Notes under the pieces: model-generated
Database searches by the model: none
Told to the model about the DNA's origin: nothing
Seen by the model: only the letters and a program-made list of their open reading frames with translations
NCBI GenBank assembly: GCA_022826905.1
Contig: JAJDUA010000034.1
Location: forward strand, 1 to 64,000
Length of the DNA stretch: 64,000 nucleotides
Direction of reading: 5' to 3'
Origin: Candidatus Dadabacteria bacterium
GTDB lineage: Bacteria > Desulfobacterota_D > UBA1144 > Nemesobacterales > Nemesobacteraceae
In this document: piece by piece, positions 9,091-15,821 of the stretch
Layout of the letters: every line of letters begins with the position of its first letter
Position numbering within the stretch: position 1 is the stretch's first letter
Translations under genes and position numbers: made by a program

Positions 9091-9357
9091 TCAAAGCGAA
9101 TCCGTGTGACCGAGGTCCATGCCCGGACACACTGCGTCCCGCACCGCGCGCTTAAGCTCCTTTATCTCCGGGAACCTTCCCGCCTCCTTCCGCGACCACA
9201 CAAGCTCCCCTCCCGCGCGCACCTCGAAGATCCCGCCGCTTGAGGGAACGAGCGACACCCCGCCGAGCGCCTCCCCGAAAGTGCCCAGAAGCTCCTGCGC
9301 CATCCAGGCGGATCGCGGAAGCCAGCCGCAACGCGTGCAGTACTTTATCTCTACCAT
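9091..9357 (-). CDS. SelW/Rdx-family thioredoxin-like protein (SelT/SelW/SelH type)
   Basis: The 88-residue product has the family opening VEIKYCTRCGWLPRSAWMAQ with a CxxC redox pair (Cys in both positions, no selenocysteine) and a closing segment with FPEIKELKRAV(R)D, typical of Rdx proteins. These small thioredoxin-fold proteins are linked to redox handling of glutathione or protein thiols, but the bacterial role is not settled. I chose the ATG at 9357 because the family starts there and a GAGGAG lies upstream; an in-frame start at 9405 would add 16 unrelated residues. It lies between leuA and the cytochrome c gene, which points the other way. Confidence 0.8.
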   Translation of the reverse strand: MVEIKYCTRCGWLPRSAWMAQELLGTFGEALGGVSLVPSSGGIFEVRAGGELVWSRKEAGRFPEIKELKRAVRDAVCPGMDLGHTDSL

Positions 9358-9407
9358 TTCGCCTTTATCTCCTCGCCCGGGGCGCTCACGCAAAGCCACC
9401 TCCACAG

Positions 9408-9435
9408 TTGATTATAAAGGCAAAAAAGATATACT
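9408..9435 (+). promoter_or_regulatory. Sigma-70-type promoter for the cytochrome c gene
   Basis: TTGATT at 9408-9413 and TATACT at 9430-9435 are separated by 16 bases. The predicted transcript starts near 9442, giving a leader of about 54 bases before the ATG at 9496 with GAGG in front of it. Confidence 0.5.
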
Positions 9436-9495
9436 CAAAGACGAGGGAAGCTTTTCCCCGAATCAAACTTTTTCCCGCAGAGAGGCCAAAGAACA

Positions 9496-9876
9496 ATGAA
9501 AAACGGAATCTTGCTCGCAACGATTGTTTTTTCCTGCGCGCTCTTTCTTGCTGCCGGGCCTTCACAGGCGGCCGACAGCGCTAAGGGACAGGAAATCTAC
9601 ACCACCTTCTGCGCGACCTGCCACGGCCCCACGGGGCTTGGCGACGGGGTCGCGGCAGCCGCCCTTGACCCCAAGCCGAGGGACCTCTCGAGCGCCGCGA
9701 TCCTCGAGACCTACACGGACGAGTACCTGGTTAACGTGATAACAAACGGCGGAGCGGCAGTCGGCAAATCCCCGATGATGACCGCCTGGGCCGGGATAAT
9801 AAGCCCCGAGGACATAGACAACGTGGTGGCGCACATAAGGCAGAACCTCTGCAAATGCGAGTACAAGAAGCAGTAG
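9496..9876 (+). CDS. Periplasmic class I cytochrome c, single heme
   Basis: The product is 126 residues with a signal peptide ending in SQA-AD and one heme-binding CxxCH motif (FCATCHGP, about residues 38-45). The axial Met is probably in SPMMTAW (near residue 94), and the fold closes with the family helix EDIDNVVAHIR. The protein would carry electrons in the periplasm. The extra C-terminal tail NLCKCEYKKQ contains a C-x-C pair outside the heme motif, which is unusual for this family and might bind metal or form a disulfide. A second, isolated copy of this 3' end lies at 11741-11812. Confidence 0.92.
   Translation: MKNGILLATIVFSCALFLAAGPSQAADSAKGQEIYTTFCATCHGPTGLGDGVAAAALDPKPRDLSSAAILETYTDEYLVNVITNGGAAVGKSPMMTAWAGIISPEDIDNVVAHIRQNLCKCEYKKQ
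9803..9876 (+). repeat. Direct repeat, left copy (3' end of cytochrome c gene)
   Basis: About 74 bases ending at the cytochrome c stop recur at 11739-11812. I count seven or so differences, all transitions. Apart from one Glu-to-Lys change and a different stop codon they are synonymous. The two copies bound the AlbA_2-gene island. Confidence 0.85.
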
Positions 9877-9979
9877 CGTATAGCGGGGCTTATCACAGCT
9901 TTTCGAAACGGATATATTTTTCCGAGATGTCGTTTGCGGAGCATTGAATGTGAATACCGGAATCGGAAGAGCAAAGATT

Positions 9980-10111
9980 ATGTGCTTGCGGTCTGAAGTT
10001 CTGAGATTTGATTCTGACATGGAGCTCGACGCTAGGTTCTTCCATAAATATAAGGACGAGAGTTGCGATGCTCCGTCCCTAGTTCCAAATACGGATTCCC
10101 AGCCACGATGA
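9980..10111 (+). CDS. Possible 43-aa upstream ORF coupled to the AlbA_2 gene
   Basis: An ATG at 9980, 10 bases after GGAAG, opens a 43-codon frame whose TGA overlaps the AlbA_2 start as ATGA (10108-10111). The overlap would let ribosomes pass from one frame to the next and would explain why the larger gene has no obvious ribosome site. The peptide has no recognisable motif, and the frame may be open by chance. Confidence 0.3.
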   Translation: MCLRSEVLRFDSDMELDARFFHKYKDESCDAPSLVPNTDSQPR

Positions 10112-11322
10112 CAAGAACAGAACTTCTGGAAATTATAGCCAACGGTGAGAATTCGGGCGTTGAGTTCAAACGCGACACCTTGCGAAACTACAACCTGGCA
10201 AAAGAACTTGTCGCCTTTTCCAATCTCGACGGCGGAATGGTGCTTCTTGGCGTTGAGGATGACGGAACCGTATCGGGCCTTACCCGGGACCGTCTTGAAC
10301 AATGGGTAATGAATGCGTGCAGGGACAAGATCAGACCGGGCATAATACCGTTTTTTGAAATAATAAAAGAAGTGGAACCCGGCAAGGATGTCGCAATTGT
10401 ACGTGTTCCGCGCAGCAGCCACGTACACAGCCAATGGCATAATAACGGACACACTTACTATATAAGGGTAGGAACGCAAAGCCGGGAATCAACTCAGGAG
10501 GAACTTGGGCGGTTATTCCAGCAGCGGGGCATGATTCGCGCTGAAACGCAGCCTGTTTCCGGAACGACAATCAATGACCTTGACCGTCGCCGCCTTAAGG
10601 ATTACTTCGGACGTGTTCGCCAGCAGGAGGTTCCCGGTGACGGTGACGACGCGGGATGGCTGAATCTTCTGATAAATACCGAAATTTTAACGGAAGAGGG
10701 AATAACTCTCGCCGGCATTCTGCTGTTCGGAATCACGCCGAACCGGTATCTGCCCCAAGCCGGAATTGACGCCGTCGCATACCAGGGGACGGAAAAGGAA
10801 TACGAGGCAAAAGAACGAAAACAGCTACGGGGGGCAATGACGCCGCTTATGGACCCCAGCGGAACCCTTCTTGAGGCGGGCCTAGTGGAGCAGGCGGTGA
10901 GTTTTGTCCGCCGAAACACACCCGTGCATTCCTATCTCGAAGACGGAGCGCGTCGTGTGGATACTCCGACGTACCCGGAGGAAGTAATCAGGGAGACCAT
11001 AGTAAATGCCCTGATTCACAGAGACTATCTTCTTTCAGGTACTGATATTGAGCTTGCGATTTACGAAGACCGGCTGGAAGTAATCTCGCCCGGAAAGCTT
11101 CCAAACGGCATAACACCGGAACGCATGCGCCTCGGTACCCGGGCAGCCCGGAACAATCTGCTCAAGGATTTTATGCGCGACTACAGATATCTGGAGCATA
11201 TGGGAATGGGCGTACCCAGAAAAATCATAAAAGGAATGAAGGAGCACAACGGCTCTGACCCCGAACTGATTGAAGAAAACGAACGTTTTACGGTACGGCT
11301 GTTTTCAACAAAGAACCCTTAA
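10108..11322 (+). CDS. AlbA_2-domain putative DNA-binding protein (RecG-like transcriptional regulator family)
   Basis: The product is about 404 residues. An AlbA_2 (Schlafen-like) domain at about residues 10-115 is shown by GVEFKRD, LAKELVAFSNLDGGMVLLGV and YYIRVGTQSRES. The C-terminal part from about residue 290 contains RETIVNALIHRDY and EVISPGKLPNGI, the degenerate GHKL ATPase-like region often annotated HATPase_c_4. Proteins of this layout are usually called ATP-binding regulators; some Schlafen-like relatives act in defence. It sits alone between two copies of the cytochrome c gene end, so it was probably acquired horizontally. ATG 10108 fits the family start; a longer frame from 10063 is possible. 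Its direct targets cannot be read from the sequence. Confidence 0.85.
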   Translation: MTRTELLEIIANGENSGVEFKRDTLRNYNLAKELVAFSNLDGGMVLLGVEDDGTVSGLTRDRLEQWVMNACRDKIRPGIIPFFEIIKEVEPGKDVAIVRVPRSSHVHSQWHNNGHTYYIRVGTQSRESTQEELGRLFQQRGMIRAETQPVSGTTINDLDRRRLKDYFGRVRQQEVPGDGDDAGWLNLLINTEILTEEGITLAGILLFGITPNRYLPQAGIDAVAYQGTEKEYEAKERKQLRGAMTPLMDPSGTLLEAGLVEQAVSFVRRNTPVHSYLEDGARRVDTPTYPEEVIRETIVNALIHRDYLLSGTDIELAIYEDRLEVISPGKLPNGITPERMRLGTRAARNNLLKDFMRDYRYLEHMGMGVPRKIIKGMKEHNGSDPELIEENERFTVRLFSTKNP

Positions 11323-11740
11323 GAAGGTTAAAGGAGTAGTATCTACAAAGGATTTTCCATGGCTCTCCTGAACCTGTAGATTCAAGAAAAGCACCAGAGT
11401 GCTCGCTTCCAGAACAATTCGGACTTCAGGGAAAAAGTTAATTTTTCCGCATTCGCTTGTCTCCCGTTCAGATCAGGATGAAAAACAGAACACATGACAA
11501 AGGATTTTTTGGCAATAAGTTTTTTGGCAAAAGATTTATTGCCACAGTGGAGACTACAGAAGATGCTATCCCCGCACTTCCATGAAATCCAAGCCAAGGC
11601 GTTTCAACCATCCAGACCCAGAAACCCGGCAGACGCACAGTCAGTTTTTCAGCACAGCGGAAAACCAAAGGCGTAAATCCCGGTAAACGGCGAAACGCTA
11701 TATGCCCAAAGCGTAGCCACCGTTACTCATCGCCTTTCGC
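11323..11740. other. Gene-free stretch between the AlbA_2 gene and the cytochrome c remnant
   Basis: I see no supportable gene in these 418 bases. There is a short internal near-repeat around 11507-11545 in which TTTTTTGGCAA recurs twice. Open frames present on both strands lack ribosome sites and protein-like composition. The stretch is probably decayed island DNA. Confidence 0.5.
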
Positions 11741-11812
11741 CCCAAGGACATAGACAATGTGGTGGCACACATAAGGCAGAACCTCTGCAAATGTGAGTAC
11801 AAAAAGCAATGA
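11741..11812 (+). pseudogene. Isolated 3' end of a cytochrome c gene (direct repeat, right copy)
   Basis: In frame, this encodes PKDIDNVVAHIRQNLCKCEY followed by KKQ and a TGA stop. That is the C-terminus of the cytochrome c encoded at 9496-9876 with a single Glu-to-Lys change. All other differences between the two copies fall at synonymous third positions. Purifying selection is implied, so this end came from a once-functional homologue rather than from simple decay of a duplicate. No heme motif or start codon remains. Confidence 0.88.
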
Positions 11813-11815
11813 CGC

Positions 11816-11867
11816 AAAAAAGGGCGACCCCCCTCGGGAGAGACCCCGAAGGCAGCCGCGCCCTTTT
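11816..11867 (-). terminator. Rho-independent terminator for the nitroreductase gene (possibly bidirectional)
   Basis: GGGCG at 11822-11826 pairs with CGCCC at 11859-11863, with a further inner hairpin (CCTCGGG/CCGAAGG type) between them. On the minus strand the stem is followed by six T residues, and on the plus strand by four. It lies just past the stop of the leftward nitroreductase gene and also behind the cytochrome c remnant. Confidence 0.65.
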
Positions 11868-11886
11868 CCTTATTATATATAAGAGA

Positions 11887-12768
11887 TCAGACTCCCCTTT
11901 CCTCAAGACCCGGGGGAAGTTCTCCGTAATAGGGAGAGTCCTCCTCGTACATCTCAAGGACCTTCTCCTTCGGCATGTCGCACATGTCTTCCGTGAAACC
12001 GAACATCCTGCATATGTGGCGAAGCTCCTCCTCCCTTCCCGGAAGCGGGTCCATGGGCTGTATGAGCTTCTGCTCCTCAAGCTCCTTTCTGACGTCCTGG
12101 TCCTCGGCAAGCGGAGTCCCGTACTCGTTTGAGTGATAGAGCCTGTCAAACCTCTTCCTCGGCCTCTGCCCGGGATCCTCGGCCGGATATCCAACCGTCA
12201 TGAGCCAGATGGGAACTATGTTCTCCGGAGTTCCGAGCACTTTCGGGAACTCTGCAGGCTTTCTCCCCGTGGCGATAAGGCAGCACCCGAGTCCCATGTC
12301 GGTGGCCGCGAGCATGGCGTTCGCTATGGCCTGGCCCGCCTCGACCCTGAGGAGATCCTCCGCCCTGTCCTTTGGAAAGCTCATGAGCCTCGGATAGGTG
12401 TTCTCGGTCAGGATCTTGTAGGTCCAGCCGTGGGCCGCGGTTATGGCCCTCGCGGGAAACAGCACCTGGAAGGTCTGTATGAGCTCCTTGTACCAGGCGT
12501 CCATGTTTATCAGCCACGCCACGATAATCGGGGCCTGGCGCAGGTGAATCTCGTTAAAAGCGGAGCCGCACTCAACTATCTTCTCGAACTTCTCGGAAGG
12601 ATAGGTCCTCTTGTCTATAACTATCGCCTCGGTCGAGTTGCAGTTGCCCTGGCAGGAGCAGTACCGCGCCGCCTGGAGCATCTTCTGTATCTTCCAGTCC
12701 TCAACTTCTTTCCAGGGCTTGTAGAACCGGAAACTTCTCCTGGTGCCCATCGCTTCAAAAACTTCCAT
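11887..12768 (-). CDS. Nitroreductase-family FMN-dependent oxidoreductase
   Basis: The product is 293 residues and begins with the family signature MEVFEAMGTRRSFRFYKP, where RRSxR contacts the FMN phosphate. The mid-region MLAATDMGLGCCLIATGRKP forms the second FMN site. These enzymes reduce nitro groups, quinones or other electrophiles with NAD(P)H. The C-terminal about 80 residues (from KRFDRLYHSNEYG) go beyond the minimal nitroreductase core and are acidic. Clusters of Cys near residue 40 (CSCQGNC) are unusual. It is followed by a clear terminator and preceded, 45 bases away, by a same-direction SDR gene, so the two are likely co-transcribed. Confidence 0.85.
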   Translation of the reverse strand: MEVFEAMGTRRSFRFYKPWKEVEDWKIQKMLQAARYCSCQGNCNSTEAIVIDKRTYPSEKFEKIVECGSAFNEIHLRQAPIIVAWLINMDAWYKELIQTFQVLFPARAITAAHGWTYKILTENTYPRLMSFPKDRAEDLLRVEAGQAIANAMLAATDMGLGCCLIATGRKPAEFPKVLGTPENIVPIWLMTVGYPAEDPGQRPRKRFDRLYHSNEYGTPLAEDQDVRKELEEQKLIQPMDPLPGREEELRHICRMFGFTEDMCDMPKEKVLEMYEEDSPYYGELPPGLEERGV

Positions 12769-12813
12769 TTGAAATTCCTCCTTTGTCGTTAGTTGCTTTT
12801 TTCTTCCGTGCGC

Positions 12814-13578
12814 CTAAAGAGTGGTCCAGCCCCCGTCTATAACGAGATCGGAACCCGTAACGTACCGGGCCTCGTCCGAAGCCAGGTAGAGAACCGAGTG
12901 GGCCACTTCCTCCGCTTCGGCCCTTCTCACCAAGGGAATCATGTCGGCCGCTATCGCGTCAAGCTGCTCCTCCGCGTCCGGGGGGTTCCCCATGAACTCG
13001 GGATCCATCTTGGTCTTTATGTAGCCGGGGCAGACGGAGTTCGTCCTTATATTGTCCTTCGCGTGATCAAGAGCCATGCTTCTCGTTATCTGCCTCACGG
13101 CCCCTTTCGAGGCATTGTACGCCACGCAACCCTCCATCCCCACGATGCCGAGCACGCTTGAGTTGTTGATTATGGAGCCCCCGCCGTGCTTTGCCATGAG
13201 CGGAACCACGTACTTGCTTACGAGAAAGACCCCCTTCACGTTTATGTCGATCGTGCGGTCCCAGACCTCGTTAGAGGTCGTTACCACCGTGCCGCCCTCT
13301 AGGATCCCGGCGTTGTTAAACAATATGTCCACGCTTCCGAAATCACCGTAGAAGGCCTCGACCACCCTCTTTACGTCCTCTTCCGCTGAAACGTCCCCGG
13401 GATAGGCCTTTATCTCCCCGGGACCCGGGTTCTCCGCCACCACCTCGTCAAGTCTCTCCGCGGTTCTCGACATTATGCCCACATTGGCGCCCTCTGCTGA
13501 GAACAGAAGCGCCGTTGCTTTTCCTATTCCCTCTCCCCCGCCCGTTATGAGCGCGGTCTTTCCAGTAAGTCTTCCCAT
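12814..13578 (-). CDS. Short-chain dehydrogenase/reductase (classical SDR)
   Basis: This 254-residue classical SDR has the cofactor-binding TGGGEGIG (about residues 12-19), the structural NNAG, the catalytic Ser in NNSSVLG and the catalytic YNASK (Tyr-x-x-x-Lys), followed by the usual PGYIKTKM. NAD(H) versus NADP(H) preference and substrate cannot be read with confidence. It runs in the same direction as the nitroreductase behind it. Upstream, the 5' side faces the left copy of the nitrilase promoter repeat, so before the island arrived the SDR and nitrilase genes would have been divergent neighbours. Confidence 0.92.
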   Translation of the reverse strand: MGRLTGKTALITGGGEGIGKATALLFSAEGANVGIMSRTAERLDEVVAENPGPGEIKAYPGDVSAEEDVKRVVEAFYGDFGSVDILFNNAGILEGGTVVTTSNEVWDRTIDINVKGVFLVSKYVVPLMAKHGGGSIINNSSVLGIVGMEGCVAYNASKGAVRQITRSMALDHAKDNIRTNSVCPGYIKTKMDPEFMGNPPDAEEQLDAIAADMIPLVRRAEAEEVAHSVLYLASDEARYVTGSDLVIDGGWTTL

Positions 13579-13625
13579 TATTATCCTCCTCGCTTTCGGG
13601 TAAGAAACCCTGCTTTTTTAACTTA

Positions 13626-13665
13626 CGTTATATAATAACCCATTATGAGCAACGGAAAATCCTTT
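13626..13665 (+). repeat. 40-bp perfect direct repeat, left copy (nitrilase promoter and first codons)
   Basis: These 40 bases are identical to 15782-15821, which hold the TATAAT element and the first seven codons (MSNGKSF) of the nitrilase gene. The preceding about 20 bases are also similar (CCTGC plus a T-rich run). The copy carries its own ATG at 13645 in a chimeric 76-codon frame that leaves nitrilase similarity after seven residues. The repeat bounds the DprA/PRTase/nucleotidyltransferase island, and its TATAAT (13631-13636) could serve as promoter for that island. Confidence 0.92.
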
Positions 13666-13846
13666 GCGGTGGCGGAGCACGGTGATTCCGTACTTGTGAG
13701 GGGTGAACCAGCAGAGACCTTCATGGCTGCGGAAATACCATGTAAACTATTTGGCCGGGAACTGAATTCCCTCGTAAAAATCATCTTTGTGCTGGCATGC
13801 GGGTATTGGAGCGGAAATCAAGAATCCGGCCCGCGTGGAGATTTTC

Positions 13847-14740
13847 ATGAGCGAGAAACTTCTTTTCGAACCTGAAAAACCGGAACTGCCATCCGTCTCC
13901 GCCTTCAGGGAAATGGGTGCCTACGAAGCGCTTTGGAGCGGGAAGGCCATGTCTTTTAAGAAGCTTGCCGAAATGCGCCGCGGTCCGGAATCGGTTCTGT
14001 CCGATTTCGTTGACGAGGCAACGGCCTATGAGTTTGCTGGCCGCGTCCGCGGCTTGCTTGCGGATGCTGGAGTCGATCAATTCGGAGTCCGTGTTTACGG
14101 TACATGGGAATACCCCGAAGGGCTTCGCGATGCCGCTCATCCTCTTGAACTGCTCTATTTCCAGGGATTGTGGGACTTAGTTTACACGAGATCGGTTTCC
14201 GTCGTGGGCACTCGCAACCCGTCTGCGAAGGGGAAGGCCCGGACGCGCAGCCTCGTCAGAAAACTGGTCAAAGACGGGTTCACCATAGTTTCGGGGCTGG
14301 CCTCGGGGATTGATACGGTCGCACATACTGCCGCGATCGAAAATGGTGGGTGGACGATAGCGGTGATAGGTACTCCTCTTTCGGAGACCTACCCTAAAGA
14401 AAATGCGGAACTTCAGAGGCGTATCGCGAAAGAGCATCTGCTCATAAGCCAGATTCCTGTATGGCGATACTCTCAGCAGGGACCTCAAGGTAACCGATTC
14501 TTTTTTCCGCAGCGCAACGTGACGATGTCCGCGCTTGCCGAAGCGACAGTCATTGTCGAAGCTGGCGAGACTTCGGGAACGCGGTTTCAGGCTGAAGCGG
14601 CCGTCGAGCAGGGCAGGAAACTTTTCATTCTGGACAGTTGCTTTCGAAACCCCGCTCTTACCTGGCCCGAAAAGTTTGCGAGTAAAGGAGCCGTGCGGGT
14701 TGCCGACTATGAAGACATAAGGAGATACCTTGGTTGTTAA
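13847..14740 (+). CDS. DprA/Smf-like SLOG-fold protein
   Basis: The product is 297 residues. A Rossmann-type DprA domain from about residue 110 has SVVGTRNPSAKGKARTRSLV, GFTIVSGLASGIDTVAHTAA, IAVIGTPLSETYP, FFPQRN and EAGETSGTRFQAEAA, all core DprA motifs. In competent bacteria DprA loads RecA on incoming single-stranded DNA; related SLOG proteins in defence loci sense or process nucleotides. The N-terminal about 100 residues do not match the usual SAM-like domain that I would expect in housekeeping DprA. The start at 13847 is set by GGAG six bases upstream. The next gene overlaps the 3' end by 11 bases. Its place in a repeat-bounded island beside a PRTase and a nucleotidyltransferase argues for a specialised role rather than transformation. 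Confidence 0.85.
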   Translation: MSEKLLFEPEKPELPSVSAFREMGAYEALWSGKAMSFKKLAEMRRGPESVLSDFVDEATAYEFAGRVRGLLADAGVDQFGVRVYGTWEYPEGLRDAAHPLELLYFQGLWDLVYTRSVSVVGTRNPSAKGKARTRSLVRKLVKDGFTIVSGLASGIDTVAHTAAIENGGWTIAVIGTPLSETYPKENAELQRRIAKEHLLISQIPVWRYSQQGPQGNRFFFPQRNVTMSALAEATVIVEAGETSGTRFQAEAAVEQGRKLFILDSCFRNPALTWPEKFASKGAVRVADYEDIRRYLGC

Positions 14741-15386
14741 GCTTTCCGAAATCGATGATCTTTCCCGCCCGGAGCATCATTTTCTTGAGCCCGGTGACAG
14801 ATGTTTCTTTCTTTGGGAATATACCCCGAACCGCGGCTACAAGTTCAGCGAAGTCAACAATCTGATTCTCAATTTCAAGAAGTCCCCAGAGAGACAAGGC
14901 CGACCCGAATGGCGGTACAAGGAACAGGCGATAGAGAAAATAGCAGAAGCATTTCTAAAATCACTTAGAGCCGAGTGGCTTCGGAGCGTAACGCTGGTTC
15001 CGATTCCTCCGTCGGAAGTCAGAGGATCTCCGCGGTATGACGACCGCATGCTCAGAGTGCTCAGGAGACTGGGTGAAAAGTTCCGCCGCAACCTTGATAT
15101 CCGCGAACTGATTCTGCAACTCGAAAGCACCGTCGCGGATCACAAAGCCGATCAGCGTCAGTCTCTTGAAGATTTGATTAGCAACTATCGTTTTAACGAA
15201 CAAGCCGCTCTTCCCCCGCCGAAGAGAATCGCTTTGTTCGATGATCTTCTCACTACGGGAAGGCACTTTAAAGCCGCTGAACATTTGCTCCAAAGGCGGT
15301 ATCCGGACACGGAAATTCTGGGAATTTTTGTGGCTCGCAGTTCGCGGGCGGCGATTATTAAGGAGATGTTCATGTCAGAAAAATGA
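14730..15386 (+). CDS. Phosphoribosyltransferase-fold protein (ComF-like)
   Basis: The product is 218 residues. The PRPP-binding loop is ALFDDLLTTGRHFKAAEHLL (about residues 168-187), with two acidic residues and the TTG turn, and VTLVPIPPSEVRGSPRYDDR earlier matches the ComF/orotate-type PRTase core. It uses a TTG start at 14730 within the end of the DprA-like gene, after AGGAG, so the two are translationally coupled. Type I PRTases transfer or recognise phosphoribosyl groups; ComF proteins act in competence, but defence-linked PRTases also exist. The substrate is unknown. The C-terminus MFMSEK overlaps the start region of the next gene. Confidence 0.82.
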   Translation: MVVKLSEIDDLSRPEHHFLEPGDRCFFLWEYTPNRGYKFSEVNNLILNFKKSPERQGRPEWRYKEQAIEKIAEAFLKSLRAEWLRSVTLVPIPPSEVRGSPRYDDRMLRVLRRLGEKFRRNLDIRELILQLESTVADHKADQRQSLEDLISNYRFNEQAALPPPKRIALFDDLLTTGRHFKAAEHLLQRRYPDTEILGIFVARSSRAAIIKEMFMSEK

Positions 15387-15708
15387 GAGCGCTTCTTCGG
15401 GATGGGTTGTTGACGAGTATAATTTTTGCCTACCCTTTAAAAAGCATCTTCCGAATACCCGCGTCTGGGTATACGGTTCCCGTGCTAGGCTCACCGCAAA
15501 AAAGAGTTCGGATCTTGATATGGTGGTATTCGCCCGAAGCGAGCAGAGAAGACAAGTCTGCGATCTTCAAGAAGCTCTTGAACAAAGCGATCTTCCGTTT
15601 CGGGTGGACCTGTTTGTGTGGGATGATATTCCTGAGGGATTCCAGAAGAAAATCGAGTCAGATCACGCAACCTTGGTCACTTCGGACCACGAAACCCAAG
15701 CGCTATGA
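15372..15708 (+). CDS. MNT-type nucleotidyltransferase-domain protein, start unresolved
   Basis: The frame ending at 15708 encodes the minimal nucleotidyltransferase core: VWVYGSRARLTAKKSSDLDM, with the GSR and the D-x-D pair that bind metal and nucleotide, then LPFRVDLFVWDDIPEGFQKK with the third acidic residue. No ATG lies in frame close to the domain. An AGGAG followed by ATG at 15372 would start it, but that frame meets TGA after four codons. Dropping one base in the A run at 15379-15383 would join it to the domain. So the gene uses a non-standard start, relies on frameshifting, contains a sequencing error, or is freshly broken. MNT proteins often pair with HEPN toxins, but no HEPN gene is next to it. 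It closes the repeat-bounded island. Confidence 0.65.
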
Positions 15709-15781
15709 AAAAGAGGCGGGCCACGCCCCGATTCAAAAGAGAAACAGAAGCTCGGAATGAGCCTGCCTTTTCTCAAATTTT

Positions 15782-15821
15782 CGTTATATAATAACCCATT
15801 ATGAGCAACGGAAAATCCTTT
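15782..15821 (+). repeat. 40-bp perfect direct repeat, right copy
   Basis: This copy is the functional one. It contains TATAAT at 15787-15792 and the first seven codons of the nitrilase gene. It matches 13626-13665 base for base and marks the right edge of the island. Confidence 0.92.
15787..15800 (+). promoter_or_regulatory. TATAAT element eight bases before the nitrilase ATG (leaderless-type start)
   Basis: TATAAT at 15787-15792 is followed by eight bases and then the ATG at 15801. No Shine-Dalgarno sequence is present, so transcription would start at or next to the start codon. I see no good -35 hexamer. Confidence 0.45.

Noticed and set aside
11468-11668. Open frames on both strands in the stretch after the AlbA_2 gene
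   Set aside because: No ribosome sites, odd composition with simple repeats, and no recognisable motif.
12133-12792. A 219-codon plus-strand frame opposite the nitroreductase gene
   Set aside because: Shadow of a gene with clear family motifs on the other strand.
13645-13875. A 76-codon frame starting at the left copy of the nitrilase start codon
   Set aside because: Only the first seven codons match the nitrilase; the rest is unlike any protein I know and runs into the DprA-like gene. I treat it as a by-product of the repeat.
15383-15760. Alternative frame from ATG 15383 across the nucleotidyltransferase region
   Set aside because: The product lacks the GSR and D-x-D motifs and is a shadow of the real nucleotidyltransferase frame.
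13626-15821. Insertion sequence as explanation for the 40-base repeats
   Set aside because: No transposase, no terminal inverted repeats, and the repeats are far longer than normal target duplications.
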